From Scylla paramamosain (taxonomy: Eukaryota; Arthropoda; Malacostraca; Decapoda; Portunidae), in assembly GCF_035594125.1 (NCBI RefSeq), contig NC_087157.1:5933501-5997500 (forward strand): a DNA stretch of 64,000 nucleotides, given 5' to 3'. The notes below the pieces were generated by a model that ran no database searches, was not told where the DNA came from, and saw nothing but the letters and a program-made list of their open reading frames with translations. Numbering within the stretch: position 1 is the stretch's first letter; each line of letters begins with the position of its first letter. The position numbers and the translations under genes are program-made. This document shows, in pieces, positions 25,841 through 37,857 of this stretch.

Positions 25841-26191
25841 TAGATGAAACATTATTCTTCAGAAAATGTGAGTGATGATGTTGTTTAATAATTTTTTCAT
25901 TCATGTTTTGTTCATTGTTGTTATTATTAGTTTTGGTTAGCTTCAGCATTTTATTGATTCATTTATTTGTTTATTTATCTATTTATTGGTTTATTTTTAT
26001 CTCATCATCTAAACTCTTCCTTTTAATAGTCTGATAACAATTAGAGGCTTGACTGAACATGAAACAGTTTGACCCTGTGAATGAGCACAAGTTGTATCTA
26101 TTTGTTGTATTCAAAATATGATTGCTTACAAGTTGTAAAAGATTAGATAAATTTGAAACCAGCTCTATCAGCAAAATGTTTTCAGGTGATT

Positions 26192-26360
<169 letters not shown>

Positions 26361-27328
26361 ATTACTCAAAGTCCACAACTTTCAGATTAAAAGGACTTTT
26401 ACTGTTTAATTTAGAATCAATAAGATATTTATTCTATCCAGGAATAAATGTAAAATCATTGCAACATTCCGTCTGTGATGCTATGAGCTCTTGAAAAGAG
26501 AATTAGGAAAATAAGTAGATAAGTTTATGAGTTTTTGATGTTTTGATTTATTGTAATTGTTATCAATCACATGCTCCTTCTATGGTAAAATTCAAGCCAT
26601 AAAGTCTTGGTATCCATTTCTATTTTCATGTTAAAGTTAATTTCATCCATTGAAAGCTAATTATATTTTGTAAAGTGAAAGGTTTGTGTACAAAAAGAAA
26701 TTTTTGTATTTGTGGGGAATGAAAAGGCTATTGTACTGTGTCAACTGAAACTGTAGATTGGAAGCAGGATAGGTTTAGTGAAGGAATGATTAATATTATG
26801 AAAAAGGTTATTCTTATAGAAAATGAAATATTGCATTTTCATATAAAGATTGAAGTTGAAACTATAGAAGGATATGAGCATGTCTTAAAACTATCATTGC
26901 AGATTCTTTTTATGTGAAATTCTGGTTGTGAATGAAGGAGCAAGGGTGTGCAACTTCAAGTTTGCATGACCGATACTAGTCATTTTTTTGTGTTTTCCTA
27001 AAGGAAGATTTTATCTTTAAAGTTTAACAAAATCTGATATTTTTATACTTAATTCATAGTGATTAGAAAATAATGTTTAATTTTATGAAATATTTATCTC
27101 TGTATTTTCATGTGTCTTTGACAAAATGACACTCTACTCCAGGATCTTGTATTTCTCATAACTGATTTTATGTTAACATAGTAGCTTATCCAGGTGCAGA
27201 TTGCACAAGATTCTTGTAAGAAAATGTTGGTATGACAAGGCATTTTTTTAAGAGAACTGAACTACATGTTTTGTTACTATGATTAATTGTGCAAACATAG
27301 GAACATCAGAAAATACTGTAATGCAAGC

Positions 27329-27375
27329 TAAAAGAAACCATCAGGCCTGCATGTGGCAGTCCCTGTGTTACAGCA
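27329..27375 (-). pseudogene. Short LINE 3'-tail fragment
   Basis: AAGAAACCATCAGGCCTGCA and the following CAGTCCCTGTG resemble the segment at about 60857-60905, which is the antisense of a LINE 3' tail. It is only about 45 bp, so the assignment rests on that similarity. Confidence 0.45.
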
Positions 27376-27855
27376 GTTACTTACATACTGTATTTTTATT
27401 TTGCAGGTACATGCAGCATACCCTCCAAGTATCATGAGATAAAACTAAGAATGTTTATTTAGTTGTGACAGATGTGGATATGAGATGTTTAATGCATTAA
27501 AATGCAGCTTCAGTATCCTCTTTCCTAGAACTTTTAACATTTTGTGTAACTAGATGCTGACATCAGTCTACCATATATTGTACATTGCCATATGTTTGTC
27601 CTAGAACAATGATATGGTATTGTGAAATGTAGAATGTAATGAGATGCAAGATTCATATGAACTAACTGAGGCAGATGAACATGTTTTAAAGGAGATACAG
27701 TGGCAGCAAATATCTCCCAGTGCAAGTACAGTACCTATGCATGTACATAGGTACTGTAATTTTTACTTTGTATCTATTATATAATGTGTATCATTATTCA
27801 TTACATATACATATATGAAATTTAGAAATGTATATATGAGTAATGGGCTTACATA

Positions 27856-29013
27856 CAGTGGTCCCTTGTAAGACACAGATTTGAGACAGTATTTTTTAGA
27901 AATGGGATGACAAGAATTGGTACTTCTAAGTAAGATAAGCATGTGGAAACACATGTCTGCGCAGGTTTGATAATCTAAAATTCTTGATTTAACAATTCCA
28001 TGGTTGTTGTACTATCCAGGAGCAGGAAATGCACCTTATTTTTCATTATTAGTAGAAGTTAATGAACAAAACATGTTTTATGAAGACTTTAAGAGAAGTA
28101 GCTGTGCTCTTACTATCATTACCAAATATCAGAGATTACTATCATTACCAAATGTCAGAGACAGTTTATAAAACAAGGTAGGTTTTCTTACTCCAAATGC
28201 AGCTGGTCAGACCACTCTCCAGTTGCTTGTCCATTTCAATGCTTTTGTAGTCAGCTACCTCAAAAAACATGAAAACTATCAATGAAATGTTCAGTGTTGA
28301 GTAAAAACATTACATGGATTTGCCAGAGTTAATACTGAATTTTCTATGCAGCTGCAAATTAAAAAATTACACTACATAGGAAGAGGAAAGTTCATGGGAA
28401 TATAGCAATGACTCTGGTACTGGGTTGTTGGAATTTAAGGTCTCAGGACTGAAGATTCTTATCTGCTTGTATGTGTGGATAATCATGTGCCAAATTTCTT
28501 TCATGTGTTCCAAGAATTATTCAAACTTTTCTCCATACTTTTCATTAAATTTCTCTGTACCTGTCATTGAATTTAAGAAACAGATCAACATATTTTGTGG
28601 AGAGTTTGAGGGAAGTGTGTGTATCTTTGTTGTCTTCACCATGCTCTTCATCAACAGCATTATGAGACTGGCTGAAACAGCTGGCATAGCTTCCTCAAAT
28701 AGCAGAACAGTCATTTCTTGACAGGATTGTGCACAGCTACTCCACATGCCCTTGCCAGCAGATTTGTATTGTCAGTGACCTCAAAATTTTGAAAAATCAT
28801 CAACAGGATTATCAGTGCCATGCAGAAGGTACTTCAATTAAATTTGTTAGAGATTGTCTGGTGAGGTGAAATGTGTATGGTTTAAGTTTATCTCTTGCTC
28901 TTGGTTGCTAAAGTAACACACACACACACACACACACACTTAGTGGTGCAAAACATTTTCTAACACAATACATGTATACTGTTGCATTAATCATGTCTTG
29001 TAAGGGACTACTG
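27856..29013. mobile_element. Tc1/mariner-like element, 1158 bp, degenerate
   Basis: Left end CAGTGGTCCCTTGTAAGACA; right end reverse complement CAGTAGTCCCTTACAAGACA. Seventeen of 20 positions match. TA flanks both ends (27854-27855 and 29014-29015). The interior has no intact transposase; short open stretches at 28425-28747 on both strands are not recognisable to me. A 26-bp tandem duplication lies near 28112-28163 and a (CA)n tract at 28917-28940. Confidence 0.7.
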
Positions 29014-30022
29014 TACACTTTATAATTCTGTCAATGCAATACATTCCAGTAAGAGCTGCTTGTTGTGGCAAAGTTTTTCATTGATGATCTGTTAAGGAAG
29101 GAGAAGTAGTAGTCTGTCATAATAAATGTTTTGCCCTCAACAAGAGCAGATTGAAGGGTAATATTTGAAGCAAAATATAAAGAACAGGAAAAAGGATATT
29201 GTGTGCTACTCAGACACCAATGGCAAAGCATACTTTGTTTCTTCAAATGAGGATCAAAGTTGTTTATTACAGAAGATATCTGGCAAGAACTAGCTGATTG
29301 TGTTATTTGTGTAACAATAGTGACACTTTGCAGTGTACAGACCATGTAAGTTTTTGAAAAATGAAAGGGAAATATTTAGCATAAACACTAGATCAGATAC
29401 TTTATCTGAATCCCACTTGTCTTACTATTTTAATACCTTTCCTTCAACATACCCACCTCCTCCCTCTCTTCTGACACCCCTCTTTCTCTTTATAACTCCA
29501 AATCCACTAATACAGTAGTGCTATATGACCTCTGATGTCTAGCACACTCCTATCTTTTGGTTAACATTACTTACTTGACATAAATATTTCATCTATTACA
29601 AACTTCATAAACAAGTATAAATTTGATAAACAGTTGCATCAAGTTTGTATCTATTTAAGATTTTCAAGTATTATGATTTACCATTTTTGTTGTGTATTTT
29701 GTCTATAATTCATATATTTCAATACTTCTAAGGTTATTCTCACCAAAGAGTAAGGAGTATTGATCTGCTATGAACAATTTTCCTTATTGTGAGTCGAGGA
29801 AAACTGTGGCATTTGAAGATGGTAGAAATTATATGAAACTATACAAAATCAGGATGTATAGTGTAGAGCAGAGTATTTCCATTATGTTGCCACCTATGTC
29901 TTACTACAGTGTTCCATATTACAGTACAGTATAGGGAAATCAAATTCAGCAGTGTTGGTGGTATGATGCACAAGATGACTTTTCTTTCTTTATGGAAAAT
30001 TTTCTCAACTGTTCATGACTAA

Positions 30023-30076
<54 letters not shown>

Positions 30077-33000
30077 TATTTATTTACTTATTTTTCATTT
30101 ATTTTTATTTTTTTTCAGTCAGCTAAACCCACAGACTAGACATTACTTGAATATGAATGTAGAAGGTGAGTGCTTAATAGAGTGTGATGATTGTAACATC
30201 AGATTTTATTGTCTGTGTATGGTTTTGTAAAGAATCTTATTTATTTGAGATATGGTTTTGTTAATGAAGTGATGATGTGAAAGCCACAGCCTACTAGGAA
30301 GATCACCCTTATTTAACTAAAAATTGATGATAGTGTGAAACAAATTGTAAGGAAGTTGAAAGCGTTTAAATGAAGTGTTATATAATGGTTAAAACAGATA
30401 TACTATGTGGTTGACAATCACATATTTTTTTTTAAGGTTTGGTATTTAAGAATAGTTTTCCATAAGCATCTATGGCTTATGGAGTATCATTTGATAAGCA
30501 CTCTCTTGATCTATAATGCACAGAGGCTATGGATAATATTTTTGAGAGTCTGATCTTACCACATGGGAATAGGTGTGTTTGTTTGTTGTATATTGCCTTG
30601 GGTCTCGACCACCAAATAAGACTTCATTCAAACACAACTCACTGCTTTACACTTTGCCAGGTTTTATCACCAGTCTTATGAGGATATACATAAGAGTGAT
30701 ATACTCCCATGTAGGTTGTGGCTTACACACCTAGATTAACAAAACCATGTATCTCAACAAAATGCTCAATATTCACAAAAAAATGTGGGGAGACAGCACA
30801 GTGTAATACTATACCTGTCACACCAAAGCCAGTTGGCATATGAGTCACCTGATATAAAAAATTCAGATTATTTTTGTGATGGACACTTGAAGAAAATTTT
30901 TAATTTGCAATGAATATTTGAAGAAAATTTTTTTCTGAAGATAGGAAAAAAGTTGTGTATTGCATCATATCAACATCACTGACTCATATGTAACCTAAAT
31001 CTTTGATATAATGGATGCTTGGAGAGAAAAGACTGTCCAGAGAGATATCAACATTAATCCTTAAACAGAGGCCAGTACATTTCAGTTAAGCATTATATAA
31101 TTGCCAAAGAAAATATTTTCTTTGTAGGTGATGGAGTAGGTACTAATTGAATTATATCTACTATAAATAAAAGCATGGTAATAGAAGCAGTCTGATAGAA
31201 AAGTGATTGTTGTCTATGCCAACATACTGTGCATGAAAGATTATTGGACAGTCACTCTTCCATGCCAGGGTTTTGCTCAAAGTACTGTACATTTAATATG
31301 TGTTTAGCTGATTAATTATCTTTCATTTCCACAAGAAGCTCAGGCAGTAATGTCACACAGCAATAAAACATGTGCTGATGTAGGAATGATTAACATTATT
31401 ACTGTAGTTCTACATAAATTACTGATTCTGAAAACAATGCAACTTGTTCCCATTAATGTTAGCTTTTCATAGTTTCTTATACTAAGTAGAGTTGGGATTT
31501 CATATTTTGTATTATTTTTTATTTATTTTTTTATTCTTTGTACCACAGACAGATAATGGATTTTATGCTCTTTGTTTAGCCTTAAATTTCAGTTTAATCA
31601 GGACATATTCTTAGGATTGTCAGATCTCCAGTTAGTTATGATTTGCACAATGATGGACACCCTTATGGCCAGAGAACTAAGCTGTGAGTTGTCAGATGTT
31701 GGCATGAAGACATTAATTTAGAGTAATTTAGCTATAAACCAAGACAAATAAAAAGATCTAAGTGAGTGTTTGAATTTGTCTGCAGTATGCTGGTGTAATT
31801 GGCTTATAACTGTAATCTGTTCCAAATATTTTGTGGGGAAAAATTTGTTTGACGGCAAAACTTTATTCTTGAAAATGCCCCCCTCCCCCCCTCAAAAAAA
31901 AAATCACTTAAAAAGTATAATAAAACATGTTTAAACAATGCTTTTCACCTTACAATGCACAGCATAATGTTTACTATTAGGAAATGTACCAGTAAATTTT
32001 GCACTAAACTAAGTGTTGAGTTAATTGTGTGACAGTTATGTCATAAGCAACACACACCAAAGTTTTTTATTCTTATTTTTTGCAGTGGTTGGATATGTTT
32101 TTCCCAAGTCAAATACACTGTATGCCATGTACCTCACTGTATATATTTTCTAAAGCTTTATTTCATCTTTTGAATATTTTATTTGAAAAATATGGCTCTC
32201 ACATAATCAAGAAGGGAGTATTTGGATGAAGAGCTGGAGGCTCTTCTGTTGTGACCATTTCTTGTGGGACATCTGTAGAGTGAGTAAGGTATCAGAGAAA
32301 TAGAATAATTGTTCATTGGATGGTCACATTTTCAACACTGGTTTCATTTACACAAAAATGCAGCAATAAGATTGTTACATTTATTATCCAACAACCGTTT
32401 CATTTAAATATAAATGCAGTAATAAGATAAATATTGTTCTTTATTCAGTTTTCATTCAAATTACAGTACACTAATGACACTTTAAGTTTTTTCTTTTTAT
32501 TTACTTTTTTTAATAGCTGGGATGAAGGACCATGTTGGTTTACTTGAAAGATAAACAAAAATTAATTGGCTGCTTTGTGATGTTTAAGACAAATCTCATA
32601 ACATTCATGGGATCAAGTTGATTTATAGATTTTGTGTACTGGTTGTGCAGGTTGTATTATAAATCTAGTTTAAATAGCATACTTTACTGTATATCTCTAT
32701 ATTCCTTAGTTTATTTTCAGTATTTAGTTTATTTTCAGTATACATTTTACAAATAATAATCTTTATTGAATTTGAAAATGCTTTCATATTTTTCAAATGG
32801 CCACAAAATGAGCTACAACAGTTCAGTTTTCAGATTATTATTTACACAGAAGCAATGTTCTTGGTGGGTATTCCATGCTGGGTGTAGTAATTCTATTTCA
32901 TTACCCATCAAGGTGATTTACTGGTATAAAGGAATTTTAGGGAAGAAGGCAGTAAAGGAAATGGCTGTATTTGCAATCCATTTTGTTTAGATGTGAAATT

Positions 33001-34108
33001 ATTTTACTTCTTGAATTTTATATATGGCAATGTGGATTCTATCTGGACATGGAAAAGTGGTTGTCTTAGTGACTAAGAGACTGATAAATGACTGTGACCT
33101 AACTTTGAACATGTTATATTAACTCAGAGGTGATGGAAAGCTGATAAGGAAAAAATAATTAGGAACTTCCATTAAAACACAGAAAAGAGAAGTATATTAT
33201 AATTTCTAGCAGTCACTTGCCCATACGTCCTGGAGAGTTGAAATTTTGCTGGGAAGTTTCTGATCCAAGTGTAGCTGTATTGAGATTCTTGTCAACAAGT
33301 AGGTTCTGACTGACGACAGGAACAACAATGGTTAATGGTTTTGCACATATTAATGTTTATGATGGTTTTTGGGAAAGATATGAATGTTTGAGAACAAACA
33401 TTGTGACCCATTGTATATTCTAAATACTGTAGTTGTTATTGAGCATGTGTGAAATGCACATATATACAAGCTGCTCATGAGAACACTTAATAGTGTAAAA
33501 GCAATGAAAATTGAACTGTTCAAATCGTTGCAACCATACAGTTGTGGTATATTAGGTCTTTCATTGAAGAGTACTGTAGCAGTACTACATTAGTTCAAAG
33601 CATGGTAAACAGTATTTTCAAGTATGTGGTGAATACAGAGCTGAAGTATGATGTCACACTGGTTGTGAATGAACACTGGCTATGACTGATTTTTTGTAAT
33701 GTGTAAGAATAAATGTTGATGTAAGACCAGGAATTATGTTGTTTATAACCAGTGTGATGTAATCAGTCTTGCATTCTATAGGTAACCGACTATTTTCTTT
33801 GCATATTTTTCAAGGTGATTACCAGTGACTTCCTAGATATAAAGATTCCTTTAAAGCTTAAAACATTTCTTTGTAAATTTTCTTGAGCAGCATTTCCTAG
33901 TACTATGTATTATGTTTTTCTTTAATGGAAGGTGAGGTCATGTGGTAATTGCATACATGGCAGTAAAATGGCCACATTCCTGGGATGTAAGTACACAGTT
34001 GAACTGGTCTGGGAACCAGCAACTATTTAGGCATGTAAATGATAATTTTAGATGAAATATATCACATAAATAAACATGGTATAATAAAAGAGCAAATTCT
34101 CAACGTAT
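29014..34108. other. Gene-free stretch between convergent RCBTB1 and RPS13
   Basis: No exon or RNA gene could be supported in 5 kb. It holds an (ATT)n tract at about 30025-30075, a roughly 57-bp tandem duplication near 32334-32430, a short duplication near 32707-32743, and a plus-strand AATAAA at 33708-33713. It could be intergenic, distal 3' UTR of RCBTB1, or contain unrecognised non-coding RNA. Confidence 0.5.
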
Positions 34109-34114
34109 TTTATT
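34109..34114 (-). promoter_or_regulatory. RPS13: RPS13 polyadenylation signal overlapping the stop codon
   Basis: On the minus strand the end reads GCATAAATAAAATACG. The last base of the TAA stop (34116-34114) is the first base of AATAAA. This is the only strong signal near the gene end and implies a 3' UTR of only about 15-30 nt. Confidence 0.75.
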
Positions 34115-34467
34115 TATGCAACTAGGGCTGAGGCGGTAGCTGATGCATATTTCCAGGTTGGGGGGAGCACATTACGAGTCTTGTAGTACCTGGCCAGGCG
34201 GTGGATACGTGACTCTACCAAGATGAGGCGGAACTTGGAGTCACGGTCCTTCCTGTGAAGTGGAAAGGTTCATGTTCAGGCTAGAGGGATAGAGTGCCTT
34301 TTATTTAATTTATTTTTTTAAATCAATTACCACAAAATCAGATTCCTGGAAGTTTACAAGAAATTATTCACATCTATTACAATCAAGTGATCCTGCTAAA
34401 CCTTTCTAGATAATTAAGCCTCATATATGAGAAAAGTAGTATCTGACCACTCAGACACTACCCCCCC

Positions 34468-34508
<41 letters not shown>

Positions 34509-37500
34509 TGAAATATATTACCAAATCATAACAGACCATTACATGAGCAACAAACATTTTCTCAAACTGTTCTTAATGGTGTTTGTCTAGACTGAAGGTG
34601 AAGTTCAAAGTTAGTGTGGGTGTAAAAGAGGTGGACTGGTAAATATGCAAGGATACGAGTGTATGCTCAGATGAATGCAAAGACAAGGAAAGGAGAGATC
34701 GAGAATAAATTCTGAGAGGAGTTGGAAGTTGAGAAGTTTCATGAGTAAGGATATTTCTGTTGTGGATATGAAGATGAGTGTTGGAAGCAATGTTATCATT
34801 AATGGGGTACACTGGTAAATTGGGGGTGGACAGAATAAGTGAAAATGGAAAGAACCTGGTGAACATTTATGAAAGGGATGTTCCAACACAAACTTAAATA
34901 CAGTGACACATTAAAAAACTTGTTCAAATATATAGTAGCAGATGAGAGGATAAAGGTTTTATTTTATGAAAGCTGTGGAGAATATTCAGTGGCTCTAACC
35001 ACTACCCTGTATTGACAAAAAACAAGGATAACTAATAAAATATGCTAGCAGAGTGGAAACGTTTTAGAGAATGGGAGATGATAAAAGGTTGAATCATGCA
35101 ACAAGGGAATGCTGGAACAGGTAAAGATAGAAATTCTCCTGCTACGGCCAACTACTTGCAGGAAGTTCCCTGGAAGGAGATGGAGTTCTGGAGATGAGAT
35201 AGATTTTTCAGACCAATTTACTAATTTTCAGGTGCCTTTTATTCCTCATTACACATTCTTGATTAATTAAAAGCCTTTAAGGGAGGTATGGGTGTATTCC
35301 TAGCATCAGCATCTTTTCTGTCTTCCTTAACTTCATATCTCCTGTCTTTTCTTTTAACAACTCCCCAACCATCTATCATGAATTCTATATCTGAAGTTTG
35401 TCCATAAGAACTTTTCCCAGGAAAAGACCATGACAGGAGTCTTCTTGTATTATCTTCCTACTCATGTCCCTGCAGAGTTTAAAGAGAAACATAAGAGCAA
35501 AGGTGTGGAATAACAGAGACCAGGATCTAGGCAGCTGAAATGAGTGATATAAAAAAGCCTATGATGTGCTACAAATGGATGGTGAAAATAATTATAGCTG
35601 AGGGGGTTCAAAAACATCACTGCAAGGTGGTTTGCCCACATGGAAAAAATAACAATAAGTGGGAGGATGATGGCAAAGAATATAGCACAAGTATGGTAGA
35701 TGTAGTTACAGGATAATCTCCAGTGAAATAAAAGGGCAGGGTCCTGGAATTGACAAAATGAAAAAATACTAGATAGAAAACATTATGACATATATGGAAG
35801 AAATGCAAAAGGCACCATTAGATACTGGACCTAGCCATACTCAAAGGAATTTTAGCAACAAACATCAATTTCTAATTGTGGTGTGGCTAGGTACATAAAA
35901 GAGAGAAAGGACACCAGCCTTGCATCAATAAGAGAATTGAAAAAGGTATGAAACTGACTGAGAAAGGGTCACAGTCAGAGATTATCCTGGGTTCCCTTTT
36001 GGTCTGCCAAACCTGATTTGACAAAGAGGAGAATGTCCTCTCATCTTACACAAGTTTGGCCTGACACATCAACAGAATCTTAAGCTTGCTTGTTCTATAC
36101 CTCAAAATGGTACAGAGGAAGCAATCAGTATGCATTGTGAATAAAGACAAATAATAATATAATGCAATAAAATAAAATAATGTAAACTTAAATATTCATC
36201 CTCAAGATCTTTGTTTTCTTGTTGCCATTAGCATATTATAAATAACATCCATATACATGGAGTAAATCTTCACTTTACTTGACTGAGGTAGTTGGCACAC
36301 CCATACTCAAAGAAATTTAAACATACGCATGCACAAAGGTACTAAACTCACCTATTCCTTTCCAGATGCTTGCGGATAAAGACAGCCTTCTTAATGAGGT
36401 GGTACAGGTCCTCTGGGATGTCTGGGGCCAAACCCTTAGCCTTAAGCACACGAAGGATCTTGTTGCCAGTGACAAATCTCACCTGGGCAACACCGTGACT
36501 GTCTCGCAGAATCACACCTTTGGAGGAAACAACACATGACTTTGATGTAATTTTAAAAGCAGACAATTCCTAGTGGTAACCTCACTCAAACACCCAAAAT
36601 ATTTTAAATTGTATGTATGTAATGTAACACTGTATACTTCATTATCCTGAAGTGGATGTGCTGTGCATTGCAACTGGCAGTTAGGTTAAGTTAGTATAGA
36701 AACAAGGACACCAGTGAAGCATAAATAACTTCATAAAAAAAATTATGATTTACATTTATTTTTTTCATTTATGAGCAGTAGCATCAATCTTTACTGGGAT
36801 GACAAGCACTAAGATGGATAAATATGAACATGGGAAACAGAAAAACATGAACTTAATTAAAATTGTGAGATTGATCAAGCACAAGCACCAAAAATTGTAC
36901 CCATGGTATGAAACTGACTGAGAAAAGTTCTCAGTCAGGGATTATCCTGGGTTCTCTTTCAATCTGCCAAATCTGTCGAGACGAAGAGGAGAATCCTCTG
37001 GTCTTAATGATATTTGGCCTTACACATCAACACAATCTTAAGTTTGCTTTTTCTGCACTTAAAAAGATGGCATAAGGACCATTTCCATGTTTCTGATAAC
37101 AATAAGGTGATTTGAACAAGAATGGATATCATATTATTTAAAATCTATCTGAAGAGTTTTATCTTGAATATGAGAGGATGCAGTTTTATGAAAAAAAAAA
37201 ATCATTAAAACGTTTACAGGTTTTCAAAATTCTAAAAATCTTGAGAGAATGCTTCACTACAACTAGTAAAGAGAATGCTTCACTACAACTAGTAAAATAA
37301 AATAACCAAGAGAATCCTTTGAAAATAATCCTGAGATAAGATCGTTCCACAATACAAGCTGACCTGGCAACCTACCCTAACCAACATAATAATCCTATTG
37401 GCTGAACTTTAAGTGATGCAGACTGATCATGCAAACACCGGATCAATACAGTACCGATCTGGGAAGGAGTGAGGCCCTTCTTTGCGAGCTTTACAATCTG

Positions 37501-37857
37501 GTCCTCCACATCGTCCTTGGTGAGCTTGAGCCAGTTGGGGACGGAGCGGCGGTATGGCAAGGCAGACTGGGATATACCCTTTCTGGAGGCAGTAGAGGAT
37601 TCACTTAAGTATGTTAACTAGACATATGCTCTACTATAATCTAGACAACCAGCTTTTCCCGCCCATGAGTGTGGCAAGGGACATGCTTAGTCCTGCCGGA
37701 ATCACGTGGCGGCTCAGGTAAACAACACATTTCATATCATTTTAGCTTTCATATAATGCTCACATGGCTGCTGTATTCTTGTCAAAATATCCCACGGCAC
37801 ATACAGATTTGAGAATAGTGTGAACTGCTTACCCTCCACTATGCATACGACCCATTT
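34114..37857 (-). CDS. RPS13: 40S ribosomal protein S13 (uS15)
   Basis: Four coding exons: 37857-37835, 37582-37455, 36517-36352 and 34252-34114. They join in frame (456 nt) to 151 aa, exactly the length of human RPS13. The start is [20 protein letters not shown]. Exon 2 continues [20 protein letters not shown]; exon 3 has [20 protein letters not shown] and [14 protein letters not shown]; exon 4 has [20 protein letters not shown] and ends ASALVA. S13 is a small-subunit protein binding 18S rRNA. Introns 2 (36518-37454) and 3 (34253-36351) each carry one copy of a hairpin-rich element, as is common for snoRNA-hosting ribosomal protein genes. Intron 2 also has a 24-bp duplication at about 37247-37295. 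A pure A run stands at about 34469-34505 in intron 3. Identity is very secure. Confidence 0.98.
35944..36062 (-). ncRNA. Candidate intronic snoRNA-like element, RPS13 intron 3
   Basis: In the host-sense orientation there is a first hairpin with a 10-bp basal stem (GCCAAACTTG with CAGGTTTGGC, one G-U), an internal loop of about 8+8 nt, and an upper stem GAGAGGA/TCCTCTT. The sequence AGACCA follows, which fits the H-box pattern ANANNA. A second hairpin CTGACTG/CAGTCAG comes next, then TTTCATACC, where ATA could stand for ACA. A second copy in intron 2 keeps these stems, partly by compensating changes. The second hairpin lacks a classical H/ACA pocket, so class and function are unproven; a dispersed repeat is the alternative. 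Similarity between copies extends some 50 bp beyond the first hairpin. Confidence 0.4.
36904..37020 (-). ncRNA. Paralogous snoRNA-like element, RPS13 intron 2
   Basis: Second copy of the element in intron 3, same orientation. First hairpin base GCCAAAT/ATTTGGC (a C-G pair in the other copy is T-A here), upper stem AGAGGA/TCCTCT, second hairpin CTGACTGAGAA/TTCTCAGTCAG, end TTTCATACCA. The 15-base block GAACCCAGGATAATC is identical in both copies. A possible H box is less clear here (AGATTG, or AGAGAA a little later). Confidence 0.4.

Noticed and set aside
35944..37070. U14 (SNORD14) snoRNAs, which vertebrate RPS13 introns host
   Set aside because: I see no C box near a matching D box with a terminal stem in the right places; the duplicated elements have a different hairpin architecture.
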